In this document: piece by piece, positions 25,376 through 37,905 of the stretch | How positions within the stretch are numbered: position 1 is the first letter of the stretch | How the letters are laid out: every line of letters starts with the position of its first letter | DNA from: Roseovarius sp. | GTDB lineage: Bacteria; Pseudomonadota; Alphaproteobacteria; Rhodobacterales; Rhodobacteraceae | Direction of reading: 5' to 3' | DNA length: 39,643 nucleotides | NCBI GenBank assembly: GCA_002720475.1 | Contig: PBIL01000004.1 | Span: 229,135-268,777, forward strand | Program-made: the position numbers and the translations under genes | Notes under the pieces: model-generated | Databases searched by the model: none | The model's input: the letters and a program-made list of their open reading frames with translations, nothing else | Told to the model about the DNA's origin: nothing

Positions 25376-26617
25376 TCAGAACCGGTTGGCGTCATAGGGG
25401 GCGAGGTCGAGATTGGGCCGCCGCCCGCTCAGCAGGTCGGCGATGAGGCGGCCGGTCCTGGGCCCTGCCGTGAGCCCGATATGCTGGTGGCCGAACCCGG
25501 CAAAGACCCCGGTTGCACCGATCTCGCCGATGAGCGGCAGGCTGTCGGGGGTCGAAGGGCGAAAGCCCATCCATTCCTCGGCCCGCTCGAAGCGCAGATC
25601 GGGAAATGCGCGGGCGATCTCGCGCCGGATATGGGCGAAGGGCGCGCGCGAGGGCGGGGCCTCCGTCCCGCCCAGTTCCACCGTCCCGGCGCAGCGCAGC
25701 CCGTGGGCCATCGGGGTCACGGCGAACTTGGCCCGCGCCATCATCAGCGGCTGGCGCGGCATCCGCGAGGGGCCGACCAGGTGGAGGTGATAGCCGCGCT
25801 CGGCCTCGAGCGGCACCTTCAGGCCCAGCTTGCGCATCAGCGGCCTGGACCAGATCCCCGCCGTGAGCACCGCCGCATCGCAGGGAAGCGGGCCGCCGTC
25901 GGTCTCCACCGCCGTCACGCGGCCGCCGGTCAGGGTGATGTCGCGCACCTCGGCGCGCCGGTAGGTGCCGCCCTCGGCGCGCAACACCTCCGCCAGATCG
26001 GCCATGTAGGCCCCGGGATCGAGCACATGGCCCTGCGCGCGCAGCATGGCCAGACAGCCGATCGCGGGGCCAAGCAGCGGCTCGGCCTCCCGCACCGCAT
26101 CCCCCTCGATCACCTCGGGGACGAAGCCTGCCCTGCGCTTGGCATCCCAGCCATAGGCATCGGCCTCGAACGCCGCGCGGTTGTCATAGGCATAGGCCAG
26201 ATCGCTGGTGGCGAGCCATTTCTCGGCCACCGTGCCCCGGACCAGCGCGCGATGCTGATCCACGGCATCGCTCACGATGGGAATAAGCCCCTCGATCATG
26301 CGCGCGGCGTCGCGCGGATTGGCGTTGCGCAGGAATTGCCAGAGCCAGGGCGCAAGGCGCGGCAGATCGCGCCAGCGCAGCCACAGCGGGGCGTTCGGAT
26401 CGGGAAGATACCTGAGCGCGGTCTTCAGCAGCCCCGGCGTGTTGACCGGCACGATGGCCCATTGCGCCAGAAGCCCGGCATTGCCGAAGGAAGCGCCCGC
26501 ACCGGGACGATCGCGGTCCAGCAACGTCACGCGATGACCCGCCCGGTTGAGCCAGATCGCGGCGGAGAGACCACAGATGCCAGCGCCGATCACGATGACG
26601 GTGCGGGGGGTGGACAT
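25376..26617 (-). CDS. FAD-dependent D-amino-acid dehydrogenase-like oxidoreductase (DadA type)
   Basis: A 413-residue flavoprotein of the DAO family. The N-terminal dinucleotide motif is VIVIGAGICGLSAAIWL (GxGxxG at residues 11-16), followed by VTLLDRDRPGAGASFGNAG, whose SxGNAG is typical of DadA. The C-terminal motif GFGHQHIGLTAGPRTGRLIA closes the FAD site. DadA-type enzymes oxidatively deaminate D-amino acids and pass electrons to the respiratory chain. The exact substrate is open, because related enzymes act on other amines. ATG 26617 follows AAGGAG. No alanine racemase gene is next to it. Confidence 0.85.
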   Translation of the reverse strand: MSTPRTVIVIGAGICGLSAAIWLNRAGHRVTLLDRDRPGAGASFGNAGLLAQWAIVPVNTPGLLKTALRYLPDPNAPLWLRWRDLPRLAPWLWQFLRNANPRDAARMIEGLIPIVSDAVDQHRALVRGTVAEKWLATSDLAYAYDNRAAFEADAYGWDAKRRAGFVPEVIEGDAVREAEPLLGPAIGCLAMLRAQGHVLDPGAYMADLAEVLRAEGGTYRRAEVRDITLTGGRVTAVETDGGPLPCDAAVLTAGIWSRPLMRKLGLKVPLEAERGYHLHLVGPSRMPRQPLMMARAKFAVTPMAHGLRCAGTVELGGTEAPPSRAPFAHIRREIARAFPDLRFERAEEWMGFRPSTPDSLPLIGEIGATGVFAGFGHQHIGLTAGPRTGRLIADLLSGRRPNLDLAPYDANRF

Positions 26618-26682
26618 GGCGCGCGGGCTCCTTCGTGGCGTGGCACCACAGAAGCGCAGGGCGTGCCCGCGCGCAAGGGGGC

Positions 26683-27573
26683 TCAGGCCGTCAGCCCCTC
26701 GGGCTCGGGCAGGGCATGGGCGCGGCAGCAGGCGGTGACGGTATTGGCCAGCAGGCAGGCGATGGTCATGGGCCCCACGCCGCCCGGCACCGGGGTGATC
26801 GCACCCGCCACCGCCGCGCAGCTTTCGAAATGGCAATCGCCCACCAGCACGGTCCCGCCGTCGCGCTCGATGCGGTTGATGCCCACGTCGATCACCGTCG
26901 CGCCGGGCTTGATCCAGTCGCCCGGCACCATCTCGGGGCGGCCCACGGCGGCCACGACGATATCGGCGCGGCGCACCACGTCCCCAAGGTTGCGGGTGCG
27001 CGAATGCGCGATGGTCACGGTGCAGCTCTCGCCCAGCAGAAGCTGCGCCATCGGCTTGCCGACGATGTTGGACCGGCCAAGCACCACCGCGTCCAGCCCG
27101 CTGAGCGCGCCAAGGTGATCGCGCAGCATCATCAGGCAGCCGAGCGGCGTGCAGGGCACCATGCTCTTCTGCCCGGTGCCGAGGAGGCCCACGTTGGAGA
27201 TGTGAAAGCCGTCCACGTCCTTGACCGGGTCGATGGCGTTGATCACGAGATCGGAATCGAGATGGCCGGGCAGCGGCAGCTGCACGAGGATGCCATGCAC
27301 CGCCGGATCGGCGTTCAGCGTCTCGATCAGCGCCAGCAGGTCCGCCTCGGAAGTGTCGGCGTCGAGCTTGTGCTCATAGGAGTTCATCCCCGCCTCGACG
27401 GTCTGCTTGCGCTTGGAGCGGACATAGACCTGGCTTGCCGGATCCTCGCCCACCAGCACCACGGCGAGGCCGGGGGTGATACCCTGCTCCGCCTTCAGCC
27501 GGGCCACATGATCGGCCACCTTGCCCCGGATGGTGGCGGCAAAGGCCTTGCCGTCGATGATCGTCGCGCTCAT
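26683..27573 (-). CDS. folD: Methylenetetrahydrofolate dehydrogenase/methenyltetrahydrofolate cyclohydrolase
   Basis: A 296-residue bifunctional cytosolic enzyme interconverting 5,10-methylene-, methenyl- and 10-formyl-tetrahydrofolate. The catalytic Tyr50 and Lys54 lie in [39 protein letters not shown] and [14 protein letters not shown] are the standard motifs. The ATG at 27573 has an AAGGAA site. It lies 26 bases downstream of fhs on the same strand, making a two-gene folate C1 operon that links formate, serine and C1 oxidation. Confidence 0.97.
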   Translation of the reverse strand: MSATIIDGKAFAATIRGKVADHVARLKAEQGITPGLAVVLVGEDPASQVYVRSKRKQTVEAGMNSYEHKLDADTSEADLLALIETLNADPAVHGILVQLPLPGHLDSDLVINAIDPVKDVDGFHISNVGLLGTGQKSMVPCTPLGCLMMLRDHLGALSGLDAVVLGRSNIVGKPMAQLLLGESCTVTIAHSRTRNLGDVVRRADIVVAAVGRPEMVPGDWIKPGATVIDVGINRIERDGGTVLVGDCHFESCAAVAGAITPVPGGVGPMTIACLLANTVTACCRAHALPEPEGLTA

Positions 27574-27599
27574 GGGTATTCCTTCCCGGTGTCTTGCCG

Positions 27600-29276
27600 T
27601 CAGAACAGGCCCTCGATCTGGCCCGCCTCGTTGAGGCGGATGGATTCGGCCGCCGGTTTCGACGGCAGGCCCGGCATGGTCATGATCTCGCCGCAAACCA
27701 CCACGACAAAGCCCGCCCCGGTCGAGAGCCGCACCTCGCGCACCGGCACGGAATGGCCTGTGGGGGCGCCTCGCAGGTTGGGATCGGTCGAAAAGCTGTA
27801 TTGCGTCTTGGCCATGCAGACCGGCAGGTGGCCATAGCCTTGCGACTCCCATTCCCTGAGCTGGTTGCGGATCCTGGCATCGGCCAGCACCTCGTCGGCG
27901 CGGTAGATGCGCTTGGCGATGGTCTCGATCTTCTCGAAGAGCGGCATCTCGTCGGGGTAGAGCGGCCCGAAATTGGCATTGCCGGCCTCGGCCATCTCGA
28001 CCACCTTGCGCGCCAGCGGCTCGGAGCCTTCCGAGCCCAGTTCCCAGTGCCGCGACAGCACCGCCTCGGCCCCGTGTCCGGCCACATAGTCCTTCACGGC
28101 GGCGATCTCGGCCTCGGTATCGGTCACGAAATGGTTGATCGCCACGACGACCGGCACTCCGAAGCTCTTGACGTTCTCGATATGGCGGCCGAGGTTCGGG
28201 CACCCCTTCTTCACGGCCTCCACGTTCTCGGCCCCGAGATCGGCCTTGGCCACGCCACCGTTCATCTTCATCGCGCGCACCGTGGCCACGATCACCACGC
28301 AATCGGGGGCGAGCCCGGCCTTGCGGCACTTGATGTTCATGAATTTCTCGGCGCCGAGATCGGCACCGAACCCGGCCTCCGTCACCACATACTCGCTGAG
28401 CTTGAGCGCGGTGGTGGTGGCGATGACCGAGTTGCAGCCATGGGCGATATTGGCGAAGGGGCCGCCATGGACAAAGGCCGGGTTGTTTTCCAGCGTCTGG
28501 ACAAGGTTGGGCTGCATCGCGTCCTTCAGGAGCACGGTCATCGCGCCGGCGGCCTTGATGTCGCGGCAGAAGACCGGCGAACGGTCGCGGCGATAGGCCA
28601 CGATCATGTTGCCGAGCCGCTCCTCGAGATCCTTGAGGTTCCTCGACAGGCAGAGGATCGCCATGACCTCGGAGGCCACGGTGATGTCGAACCCGTCCTC
28701 GCGGGCGAACCCGTTCGAGACCCCGCCGAGCGAGGAAACGATCTGCCGAAGCGAACGGTCGTTCATGTCCACCACGCGGCGCCAGACGACGCGGCGGGTG
28801 TCGATATCCTGTTCGTTGCCCCAGTAGATGTGGTTGTCGATCATCGCCGAGAGCAGGCTGTGCGCGCTGGTGATGGCGTGGAAATCGCCGGTGAAATGGA
28901 GGTTCATGTCCTCCATCGGCACGACCTGCGCGCGCCCGCCGCCCGCGGCCCCGCCCTTCATCCCGAAATTCGGGCCGAGCGATGCCTCGCGGATGCAGAC
29001 GGTGGCCCGCTTGCCGATCCGGTTGAGACCGTCGCCGAGGCCCACGGTCGTCGTGGTCTTGCCCTCACCCGCTGGCGTCGGGTTGATCGCGGTCACAAGA
29101 ACGAGCTTGCCGGTCTTGTTGCCCTGCACCGAGTCGATGAAGCTCTGGCTGACCTTGGCCTTGTCATGGCCATAGGGCAGCAGGTGTTCGGACGGAATGC
29201 CGAGCCTGGCCCCGATCTCCTGGATCGGCTTCTTGTCGGCTTCGCGCGCGATTTCGATGTCGGATTTGTAGCTCAT
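27600..29276 (-). CDS. fhs: Formate-tetrahydrofolate ligase
   Basis: A 558-residue enzyme that makes 10-formyl-THF from formate, THF and ATP, or runs in reverse to conserve ATP during C1 oxidation. The ATP-binding loop is TPAGEGKTT (residues 67-75). [16 protein letters not shown] and [15 protein letters not shown] are highly conserved family blocks. The start ATG 29276 follows AAAGGA; the open frame upstream is a non-conserved extension. The pairing with folD is common in Roseobacter-type bacteria that oxidise methyl groups from compounds such as DMSP or glycine betaine. Confidence 0.98.
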   Translation of the reverse strand: MSYKSDIEIAREADKKPIQEIGARLGIPSEHLLPYGHDKAKVSQSFIDSVQGNKTGKLVLVTAINPTPAGEGKTTTTVGLGDGLNRIGKRATVCIREASLGPNFGMKGGAAGGGRAQVVPMEDMNLHFTGDFHAITSAHSLLSAMIDNHIYWGNEQDIDTRRVVWRRVVDMNDRSLRQIVSSLGGVSNGFAREDGFDITVASEVMAILCLSRNLKDLEERLGNMIVAYRRDRSPVFCRDIKAAGAMTVLLKDAMQPNLVQTLENNPAFVHGGPFANIAHGCNSVIATTTALKLSEYVVTEAGFGADLGAEKFMNIKCRKAGLAPDCVVIVATVRAMKMNGGVAKADLGAENVEAVKKGCPNLGRHIENVKSFGVPVVVAINHFVTDTEAEIAAVKDYVAGHGAEAVLSRHWELGSEGSEPLARKVVEMAEAGNANFGPLYPDEMPLFEKIETIAKRIYRADEVLADARIRNQLREWESQGYGHLPVCMAKTQYSFSTDPNLRGAPTGHSVPVREVRLSTGAGFVVVVCGEIMTMPGLPSKPAAESIRLNEAGQIEGLF

Positions 29277-29386
29277 GACCGGTCCTTTTGCTGGCGCGGC
29301 TGCGGGGGTGTCTCTCCCGCCTATAGCGGCTTTGCGCCGCAGGCTGCGACGCGATTCCGACATATCCCGCGCCAGTTGCGGCGGGC

Positions 29387-29983
29387 TCAGCCGCGGGCGC
29401 GGGCCAGCTCGGACCAGACCGGCTGATCGGGAATATGCAGGCGCAGCACGTCGTCAAGGGCGATGCGCCCCTCGCGCTCGACCCAGGCAGTGACGCCGCG
29501 CCGCCCCTCGGCGGCGGGCTTGAAGAGCTTGCCGCGCCCCGGGCGGTGCCCCTCGATCACCTTGGCGGGAAGCTGGCAGGGCCGGTTCTCCATGTCGATC
29601 ACCAGCGTCGCCCCCGACGGTGCCTGGAGCCGCGAGGAGGGCGGCACATGGGAAAAATCGGGGATCCCCTCGATCACCAGTGACGCGCCAAGCCAGGCGG
29701 GATCAAGCGCATCCACCCCCATCGCCCCGGCGATGGCCGCGATCTCCTCTGCCGAAAGGACCGACAATTGCCGCACGTTGCGGATCTCCGTGCCCTTCGG
29801 GTGCTGCGCCTGCACCCGGCTGCAGGAGGGCCGCGTGACCCCGCCATGGGCCTCGCCCGCGATTCCGGCAAAGGTCAGCTCCGCCTCGGCCAGCGCCTCG
29901 GCCTCCAGCCGCGCGGCGCGGTCCGTGACCCGGCCCAGCCAGGTCACGCGCGCGGTGTAATGCGTCGGTTTCAGCGCCTGCAT
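29387..29983 (-). CDS. MOSC domain protein
   Basis: A 198-residue protein with a MOSC fold, a sulfur-carrier domain related to the C-terminal part of molybdenum cofactor sulfurase. Visible blocks are [11 protein letters not shown] near the start, [19 protein letters not shown] and the conserved Cys in [10 protein letters not shown]. Stand-alone MOSC proteins such as YiiM may handle molybdenum cofactor or detoxify N-hydroxylated bases. No cofactor gene is adjacent, so the precise role is unknown. It lies between tam and fhs on the same strand, 110 bases from fhs. Confidence 0.85.
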   Translation of the reverse strand: MQALKPTHYTARVTWLGRVTDRAARLEAEALAEAELTFAGIAGEAHGGVTRPSCSRVQAQHPKGTEIRNVRQLSVLSAEEIAAIAGAMGVDALDPAWLGASLVIEGIPDFSHVPPSSRLQAPSGATLVIDMENRPCQLPAKVIEGHRPGRGKLFKPAAEGRRGVTAWVEREGRIALDDVLRLHIPDQPVWSELARARG

Positions 29984-30037
29984 CCCGGCCCCCGTTTCAT
30001 CGTTCCAGAAATACTCATGTCCGGCATCGCCGCCCGC

Positions 30038-30816
30038 TCAGACCGTAAGGGTGAAGAACAGCCGCCGGAAGGGAAAGAGCACCGTGCCGTCGGCGCGCAC
30101 CGGGTAGGCGGTGTGCATCACCTCCTCGTAGCGGCGGATCAGGTCGGCGCGCTCCGCCTCGCCGAGCGCGGTCAGGATGGGGCGGGCATAGGTGCTCTCG
30201 GTGAAACGGCGCACCGGATGGCTGCCCGGCTCGGCGGTCAGGCGCTGGTAATAGTCCGTCTCCCACAGGCGGAACTGGCCCAGGGGGGCGAGCAGTTCCT
30301 CGTATCTCACCGGGGCCATGACGCCGGGCGTGCCCATCTTCTCCGCACGACCGGGAAAAAGTTCCTGCGCGAGCGAGAGCCAGACCCGGTGAGAGGGGGC
30401 CTTGTTCTGATGCGGCATCTGCACGGCGAGCGTGCCGCCCTTGCCCAGAAGCCCGGCGAGGCGGGGCATCAGCGCCTCGTGCGCGCCCACCCAGTGCAGC
30501 GCGGCGTTGGAATAGATCAGCCCCGGCGCGCGGCGCGGGTGCCACTCGGCGATATCGGCCTGCTGGAGCGCGTCGTAGCCTGCCGCGCGCGCCTTCTCGA
30601 GCATGGCGGGGCTGGCATCCACCCCGATCACGGCGCGCCCGCCCGCGCGGGCGTGCAGCGTCTCGGCCATCGCGCCGTTGCCGCAGCCGAGGTCGATCAC
30701 GTCGCCCGCCCCCATCTGCCCGACCGCGTTCAGAAGGTCGAGCGCGGGGCGCAGGCGCTGATCGCGGAATCGCGCATAGGCTTTCGGATTCCAGTCTCCC
30801 GTCACCGCCGCCGGGC

Positions 30817-30820
<4 letters not shown>
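30038..30820 (-). CDS. tam: Trans-aconitate 2-methyltransferase-like protein
   Basis: A 260-residue SAM-dependent methyltransferase. Motif I is [11 protein letters not shown] (residues 41-51), the acidic end of strand 2 is [11 protein letters not shown], and [10 protein letters not shown] is motif post-I/II. The N-terminal [20 protein letters not shown] is characteristic of Tam, which methylates trans-aconitate, an inhibitor of aconitase. The start is GTG at 30820, overlapping the ftsH stop by 4 bases (GTGA), so it is probably translated by coupling from the ftsH message. That link is positional and says little about function. Confidence 0.85.
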
Positions 30821-32739
<1,919 letters not shown>

Positions 32740-32792
32740 GAGAGGTCTCCCAAATGAAGTTCTGTAGCCCTTAGCACGGGGGGCCTGACAGT

Positions 32793-32820
32793 TAAATAGA
32801 GATCGCCGGGGCGGGTTCAA
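32793..32820 (-). promoter_or_regulatory. Predicted ftsH promoter overlapping the tilS stop
   Basis: On the minus strand TTGAAC (32815-32820) and TATTTA (32793-32798) are 16 bases apart. The -35 overlaps the tilS stop codon. It would give ftsH-tam their own transcript besides readthrough from the tol-pal side. Confidence 0.5.
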
Positions 32821-34055
32821 TGAGAGATGAGCGTGTCGAGCCAGGCGGGCAGGGCGCGCACGAGCTCCAGCCGCCAGCCGTTCGGCCAGCCGTGGAGCGG
32901 TGCGGCGATGAGGCGGCCGTCCCGCCAGAGGCCCGGTGCCGCGAGCGCGCTGGCATGGGGCAGGCCGCCCGCGCGCCAGTCCGGACAGGCGGCAAGTCCT
33001 TCCGGGCCAAGGGCCGCGATCTCGGCGCGCCCCTCGCCATGAGCGCGCCAGCGCCCGTCCCACAGACCGTCTGCCGGGGTGCGACAGCGGGCCACGGCGC
33101 GATATTCGCGGCCGAGGCGGAGATGCGTCGCATCGGCGCTCAGGACCGAGCCTTGGAGCGTCATCCGCCGGCCGTCGCGCGCGGCGCGCAGGAAATCGCT
33201 CATCGCCATGCCACGCGGCGGGTAGGGCGCGCCCGTGAGCCAGCGCAGCCCCGCGACCAGAAGCCGCCGCGCGGTCTCGTCCGGCAGGGCGTCAAGGCCC
33301 GCGCGGGCGAGCATAAGATCGCCCGCCTCCACCGTGGCCAGGGTGCGGGCCCGCTCCCATGCGTGATGCGCCAGCGCCGCGCGTGCCTCGGCAAGGCGCT
33401 CGGCGGTGGCGGCGAGCGTGGCGGCATCGAGCCCGAGGGGGGCGAGCGCCGCCAGCGCCGCGCGTGCCTGTGTCCGCTCGTATCTCGGGTCCGCGTTGCT
33501 CGGATCGTCCGTCCATCTCACGCCGCGCGCGCGCAGGAGATCGCGGAGCTCCGCGCGTCCGAGCACGAGCAGGGGCCGGTGAAAGGTGACGCCCTCCGCC
33601 TGCCAGCGCGCCCGCATCGCCGCGAGCCCGTCGATCCCCGAGCCCCGCGCGAGCCGCATCAGGAAGGTTTCGGCCAGATCGTCGCGCGTGTGGCCGATGG
33701 CCACATCCGAGAGGCCCTGCGCCCGTGCCCAGCCCGCCAGCAGCCGGTAGCGCGCCCGCCGCGCGCGGTCGGGCAGGTTGCCGTGCGGAACCTCGTCATG
33801 CCAGTGCAGGGTCTCGTGGGGAAGACCGAGCCCGGCGCAGATGCGCGCCACCTCGGAAGCCTCGGTCGCGGCTTCCGGTCTCAGGCCGTGATCGACGGTT
33901 GCCACCCGGAGCGATGGACCGCCCGCGTCGCGCCAGTCATGCAGCAGATGCAGAAGCGCCAGCGAATCGCTGCCGCCCGAGACGGCAACGCCGAGCCGCG
34001 CGGGCGGGGCAGGGGCGAAATGCGCCGCCAGCGCCGCGCGCGCAGCCTCGCTCAC
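32817..34055 (-). CDS. tilS: tRNA(Ile)-lysidine synthetase
   Basis: A 412-residue essential enzyme that converts C34 of the CAU-anticodon isoleucine tRNA to lysidine. The PP-loop is [11 protein letters not shown] (residues 25-35). [21 protein letters not shown] and [14 protein letters not shown] are standard TilS blocks. The C-terminal part is Ala/Arg-rich and poorly conserved, as usual for alphaproteobacterial members. The start is GTG at 34055, overlapping the cpoB stop by 4 bases. The open frame extends antisense-like across cpoB and is not used. Confidence 0.93.
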   Translation of the reverse strand: MSEAARAALAAHFAPAPPARLGVAVSGGSDSLALLHLLHDWRDAGGPSLRVATVDHGLRPEAATEASEVARICAGLGLPHETLHWHDEVPHGNLPDRARRARYRLLAGWARAQGLSDVAIGHTRDDLAETFLMRLARGSGIDGLAAMRARWQAEGVTFHRPLLVLGRAELRDLLRARGVRWTDDPSNADPRYERTQARAALAALAPLGLDAATLAATAERLAEARAALAHHAWERARTLATVEAGDLMLARAGLDALPDETARRLLVAGLRWLTGAPYPPRGMAMSDFLRAARDGRRMTLQGSVLSADATHLRLGREYRAVARCRTPADGLWDGRWRAHGEGRAEIAALGPEGLAACPDWRAGGLPHASALAAPGLWRDGRLIAAPLHGWPNGWRLELVRALPAWLDTLISH

Positions 34056-34879
34056 GAACAGCCGAGCCGGGCCATTTCCGCCTGCGCCTCGGCCACCATC
34101 GCGGAATCGGGAAAGCGCGGCGCGACCTGGCCGAGCGTGACGCAGGCCTCCTCGGTCTGGCCAAGCGCGCCGAGCGCACGGCCCAGATTGTAGAGCGCCT
34201 CGGGGGCTTCGGGCCCGTCGGGCGCGGCGCTGAACGTGTCGAGCCAGGCGCGCGCGGCGGCGCTCTGCTGGCCTGCCGCCTCGAGCGCGCGCCCGCGCAG
34301 AAGCCCCGCCTGACCGGCCAGCGGGCTGCCCGGATAGGCGGCAAGAAAGGCCGCGAGCTGTTCGGCCGCGCCCGCATGATCGCCCGCCTCGAAGGCCCGC
34401 GTGGCGCGGTCGAAATCGTCGCGCTCGCCCACGGCAAGCTGCGGGGCGTCGGGCGCGGGATCGGGGGCCGTGGTGCCGCCGCCCCCGGTCTGCGGGACCG
34501 AGCCGCCGAGGGTGCTGCCCGGCTCGAGCGTGGCGATGTCGCATTCCGGTTCAAGCTCGCACAGCCGGAACTCCAGATCGCCCACCCGGTTGGTGCCGTC
34601 CGTCACGACCCGGTCGATGCGAAACTCGAGTTCTTCGGTCTTGGCCGTGAGCCTCTGGACTTCGGACTCGATCGCGTTCACCCGGTCGAGCAGCGAGCCG
34701 CCCCCCGAAAGCTGACCCGCGCCGCCGGTCGTGCTCAGCTCGCGCTTGAGCTTTTGCAATTCGACGAAGAGCACCGTCAGTTCCTGCCGGATGTCGGCCA
34801 GCGTCTCGGCCTGCTGCGCGCCGGCCCCGAGCGGGGCGGCAAGCAGAAGCGCCGTGACCGGTCCCAGAAGCGCACGCAT
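34052..34879 (-). CDS. cpoB: Cell division coordinator CpoB (YbgF)
   Basis: A 275-residue periplasmic protein. A signal peptide (MRALLGPVTALLLAAPLGAGA) leads into a coiled coil (about residues 25-105), a short Pro/Gly linker, and TPR repeats (about 155-270: FDRATRAFEAGDHAGAAEQL, then ALYNLGRALGALGQ). CpoB works with TolA and PBP1B to coordinate septal peptidoglycan synthesis with outer-membrane constriction. ATG 34879 is preceded by GGGAG at slightly long spacing; an in-frame GTG lies immediately before it. It follows pal by 8 bases and overlaps tilS by 4. Confidence 0.92.
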   Translation of the reverse strand: MRALLGPVTALLLAAPLGAGAQQAETLADIRQELTVLFVELQKLKRELSTTGGAGQLSGGGSLLDRVNAIESEVQRLTAKTEELEFRIDRVVTDGTNRVGDLEFRLCELEPECDIATLEPGSTLGGSVPQTGGGGTTAPDPAPDAPQLAVGERDDFDRATRAFEAGDHAGAAEQLAAFLAAYPGSPLAGQAGLLRGRALEAAGQQSAAARAWLDTFSAAPDGPEAPEALYNLGRALGALGQTEEACVTLGQVAPRFPDSAMVAEAQAEMARLGCS

Positions 34880-34887
34880 CACCGCTC

Positions 34888-35394
34888 TCAGCTCCCCGCG
34901 CCGAGGCTCAGCACCGTGACCGCGCGGCGGTTCTTGGCATAGCAGGATTCCTCGCTGCAGATCTCGATGGGCCGCTCCTTGCCATAGCTCACGGTGCGCA
35001 GCCGGTTGCCCGCCACGCCGCGACTGACAAGATATTCCTGCACCGCGTTCGCGCGGCGAGCGCCGAGCGCGAGGTTGTACTCGCGCGTGCCCTGCTCGTC
35101 GGCATGGCCCTCGATCACGGCGGAGAAGTCGGTGTTGCTCATCAGCCATTGCGCCTGTCCGTCGAGCGTGGCCTGCGCCTCTGGCGAGAGCGTGGACTGA
35201 TCCACGGCAAAGAGCACCCGGTCGCCGATCGCCTGCTGGAAATAGGCAGGCGAGGTCGGATCGGAGGCCGATCCGGCCAGCCCGGCACCGCCGGACAGCC
35301 CGCCGCCGGCCTGATCCTCGAACCGGTCGGGATTGGTGCAGGCGGCGAGCGCGAGCCCGGCCACCAGAATCAACGTCTTGCTCAGATAGGTCAT
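34888..35394 (-). CDS. pal: Peptidoglycan-associated lipoprotein Pal
   Basis: A 168-residue outer-membrane lipoprotein. The lipobox is LAAC with Cys19. A Gly/Ser/Ala-rich linker (30-50) leads to an OmpA-like peptidoglycan-binding domain with VIEGHADEQGTREYNLALG and RAVTVL at the end. It anchors the outer membrane to peptidoglycan and is moved to the septum by the TolQRAB machine. Two Cys residues in EICSEESCYAK are commonly seen in alphaproteobacterial Pal. It lies between tolB and cpoB in the expected order. Confidence 0.97.
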   Translation of the reverse strand: MTYLSKTLILVAGLALAACTNPDRFEDQAGGGLSGGAGLAGSASDPTSPAYFQQAIGDRVLFAVDQSTLSPEAQATLDGQAQWLMSNTDFSAVIEGHADEQGTREYNLALGARRANAVQEYLVSRGVAGNRLRTVSYGKERPIEICSEESCYAKNRRAVTVLSLGAGS

Positions 35395-35457
35395 GTCAGC
35401 CCCGTTTCTCTTGATTTGGTGTGTTCTAGCACAGGGTGCGGGCCCTGTCAGTCCTGC

Positions 35458-36783
35458 TCAGTTCTGCAACGGTCCCCATGAGGGATCGCTCGCGCCGCCC
35501 TGCGTCGGCACCTGGCGCAGGTTGCGCCCGGTGATATCGACCGAGTAGAGCCGTGCCTCGCCCTGCGCGCCCTGCGTCTCGCGGGTGAACATGATGACGC
35601 GGCCATTCGGGGCCCAGGTCGGCCCTTCGTCGAGGAACGAGGCGGTCAGCAGCCGTTCCTCGCTGCCGTCCACGCGCATCACGCCGATATGGAACCGGCC
35701 CTTGGACTGTTTCGTGAAGGCGATGAGATCGCCGCGCGGCGACCAGACGGGCGTGCCGTATCGGCCCGGCCCGAAGCTGATGCGCCGCGCCTCGCCGCCC
35801 GAGGCGCCCATGATGTAGAGCTGCGGCGTGCCGGAGCGGTCGCTCTCGAAGACGATCTGGCGGCCATCGGGGCTGTAGCTCGGCGCGGTCTCGATCGAGG
35901 GCGCGGTGGTGAGCCGCGTGCTTGCCCCGCTGGCGATATCCATCGTGAAGAGATCGGTGTTGCCGCCCTGGGTCAGCGAATAGAGCACCGTGCGCCCGTC
36001 CGGCGAGAACCGCGGCGCAAAGGCCATGGTCCCCTCCATCGTCGGCAGCGCGCGGCGGCCCACGCTCGCCACGTCGAGCAGGTAGATGCGGGGAAAGCCG
36101 GTCTCGTAGCTCGTGTAGAGCACCCGGTCGCCCGTGGGCGAGAAGCGCGGCGCAAGCACGATGGCCGAGGCGTCGGTCAGGTATTGCACGTTCGCGCCGT
36201 CGTAATCCATGATCGCCAGACGCTTGGCGCGCTGATCCTTCGGGCCGCTTTCCGCGACGAAGACCACGCGGCTGTCGAAATAGCCCCCCTCGCCGGTGAT
36301 GCGGCTGTAGACCTGATCGGCGACCTTGTGGGCGATGCGCCGCCAGCCGTCCCGTTCCCCGACAAGCTGCTGGCCCCGGCCCAGCTCCTGCCCGGCGAAG
36401 ACGTCATAGATGCGAAAGCGCGCCACCAGTCGCCCCGCACCATCGAGGCTCACCGCCCCCGTGACCAGGGCCTGGGCGTTGATCGCGCGCCAGTCGGCGA
36501 ACTGCACGGGGCTGTCGAAGCTCGCGATCCGGCTGATATGCGCCTCGGCCGGGATCTCCCGGAAGAGTCCGGTGCCGGTCAGGTCGGCGGCGATCACGCG
36601 GGCGATGTTGCGCGCGTAGTCCTGTGCCGCGGGCGTGTCGGCCACGAAATCGGGCACCGCCACGGGCAGCGGCTCGATCACGCCCTCCGTGATCTCGAGC
36701 CGCAGCGGGCCGCCTTGCTGGGCCGTCGCGGGGAAGACCCAGAGGGTCATCGCGGCAACCAGGGTCAGGAGAAAGCGCATCAT
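35458..36783 (-). CDS. tolB: Tol-Pal system protein TolB
   Basis: A 441-residue periplasmic protein with a signal peptide ending PATAQQ, an N-terminal alpha/beta domain ([20 protein letters not shown]), and a six-bladed beta-propeller seen as repeated FSPDG/YSPDG/WSPRG motifs between about residues 205 and 420. TolB shuttles between TolA and Pal. Two adjacent ATG codons stand at the start; the first overlaps the tolA stop as ATGA, giving coupling. The repeat count and ending DPSWGPLQN fit the family. Confidence 0.97.
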   Translation of the reverse strand: MMRFLLTLVAAMTLWVFPATAQQGGPLRLEITEGVIEPLPVAVPDFVADTPAAQDYARNIARVIAADLTGTGLFREIPAEAHISRIASFDSPVQFADWRAINAQALVTGAVSLDGAGRLVARFRIYDVFAGQELGRGQQLVGERDGWRRIAHKVADQVYSRITGEGGYFDSRVVFVAESGPKDQRAKRLAIMDYDGANVQYLTDASAIVLAPRFSPTGDRVLYTSYETGFPRIYLLDVASVGRRALPTMEGTMAFAPRFSPDGRTVLYSLTQGGNTDLFTMDIASGASTRLTTAPSIETAPSYSPDGRQIVFESDRSGTPQLYIMGASGGEARRISFGPGRYGTPVWSPRGDLIAFTKQSKGRFHIGVMRVDGSEERLLTASFLDEGPTWAPNGRVIMFTRETQGAQGEARLYSVDITGRNLRQVPTQGGASDPSWGPLQN

Positions 36784-37892
36784 TTGATCCTCATTCTCTC
36801 CGGGTTGAATGTCATTTCGATGTCACGCCATTGCTCGAACTTTTCCGGCGGCAGGTCGAAGCCGTCGGCACCGCAGCGGATGATGGCGCGGCGCGCGGCT
36901 TCAAATGCCTGTTGCGCGGCGGCGGCCGAGCCGCCGGAATGGTTCAGCATGGATATGCTGGCGATATCGGGTTTGCCGGTCTCGAACATCCGCACGCTCA
37001 CGACAACGGTGGTGGCCAGCGCCTCGGAGCTGAGGCTGCCGACATTCCAGCAGCGTTGCACGGCGACGCGCAGCGCGTCCTTTTCGCCGGCGGTGAGCGG
37101 CGGGCCCGCCGGGCGTTCGGGCGTGGGCGCGCCCTGGCCGAGCGCCGCGGCAAGCGCGTCGCTCACGGCGGCGCTGTCGGTTGCCGGGGGCGCTTGCAAC
37201 CCGGGTTGCGCGGCGGTCGTTTCGGTCCGCGCGGGTTCGGGACGGGCAGGGCGCGCGCGCGGGCGCAGAGAGGCGGCGGGCGCGGGATCGCGCGGCTCCT
37301 CGGCCTCGGTCACGATCTCGGTCGTGGCCTCCTCGGGGGCGGTTTCCTCCTGCGGGGTCTCCTCGATCACGGCCCCGGCATCGGGCGCGATTTCGGGGCG
37401 GGCAACGTCATCGACGCGCATATCGGGTTCGGAGGGCGCGACCGGTTCGGGCGCGACGCGCGGCGCGGGGCGTGGCTTCGGGCGGGGCGAGACCTGCGGC
37501 ACCAGAACCGCCGTGTCCTCGGACGGGGGGCTGACCTCGGGCGCGGTATCGCTCACCTCGGCAGGCGAAGGCACCGGTTCGGGCGGGCTTGGCACGGGAT
37601 CGGGCGGCGGTGTGGTGCTGGCCTCGGGCTGGCTCAGGATCGGGGGGCTGTCGGCCTCGGAGCCAAGGACGGGCGCGGCCTCGCCCGGTGCTGGCGGCTC
37701 GGGGGTGTTGACATTGGCCACGGCCTCGGGCGCGCCTTGCGCGGCGAGGAGCGCGGCATAGTCCTCGGCGGAAATGGCCGTGGCCTCGACCACCTCGAGC
37801 GGCGGTGGATCGGTGCGGAACGCGCCCCCGAAGAGGGCCCATCCGATCACCGCCAGATGGCCCGCCCCCGATATGATCTGTCCGGTATTCAC
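36780..37892 (-). CDS. tolA: TolA-like cell envelope protein
   Basis: A 370-residue bitopic protein. One N-terminal membrane helix (about residues 8-24) is followed by a long Pro/Glu/Ala-rich periplasmic spacer and a C-terminal domain (about 285-370) with [20 protein letters not shown], the TolA domain III fold. It spans the periplasm and links TolQR to Pal/TolB. The spacer is proline-rich rather than the Ala-Lys helix of E. coli TolA, as in other Rhodobacterales. The GTG at 37892 is chosen because it begins the membrane helix; the open frame beyond it runs into tolR. It is found by context and fold more than by strong identity. Confidence 0.9.
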   Translation of the reverse strand: MNTGQIISGAGHLAVIGWALFGGAFRTDPPPLEVVEATAISAEDYAALLAAQGAPEAVANVNTPEPPAPGEAAPVLGSEADSPPILSQPEASTTPPPDPVPSPPEPVPSPAEVSDTAPEVSPPSEDTAVLVPQVSPRPKPRPAPRVAPEPVAPSEPDMRVDDVARPEIAPDAGAVIEETPQEETAPEEATTEIVTEAEEPRDPAPAASLRPRARPARPEPARTETTAAQPGLQAPPATDSAAVSDALAAALGQGAPTPERPAGPPLTAGEKDALRVAVQRCWNVGSLSSEALATTVVVSVRMFETGKPDIASISMLNHSGGSAAAAQQAFEAARRAIIRCGADGFDLPPEKFEQWRDIEMTFNPERMRIK

Positions 37893-37905
37893 GCCGCCTG
37901 CGCCC

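Noticed and set aside
32740-33063. Upstream extension of the ftsH frame
   Set aside because: It overlaps tilS and has no membrane-protein or protease features; the family N-terminus begins at 32739.
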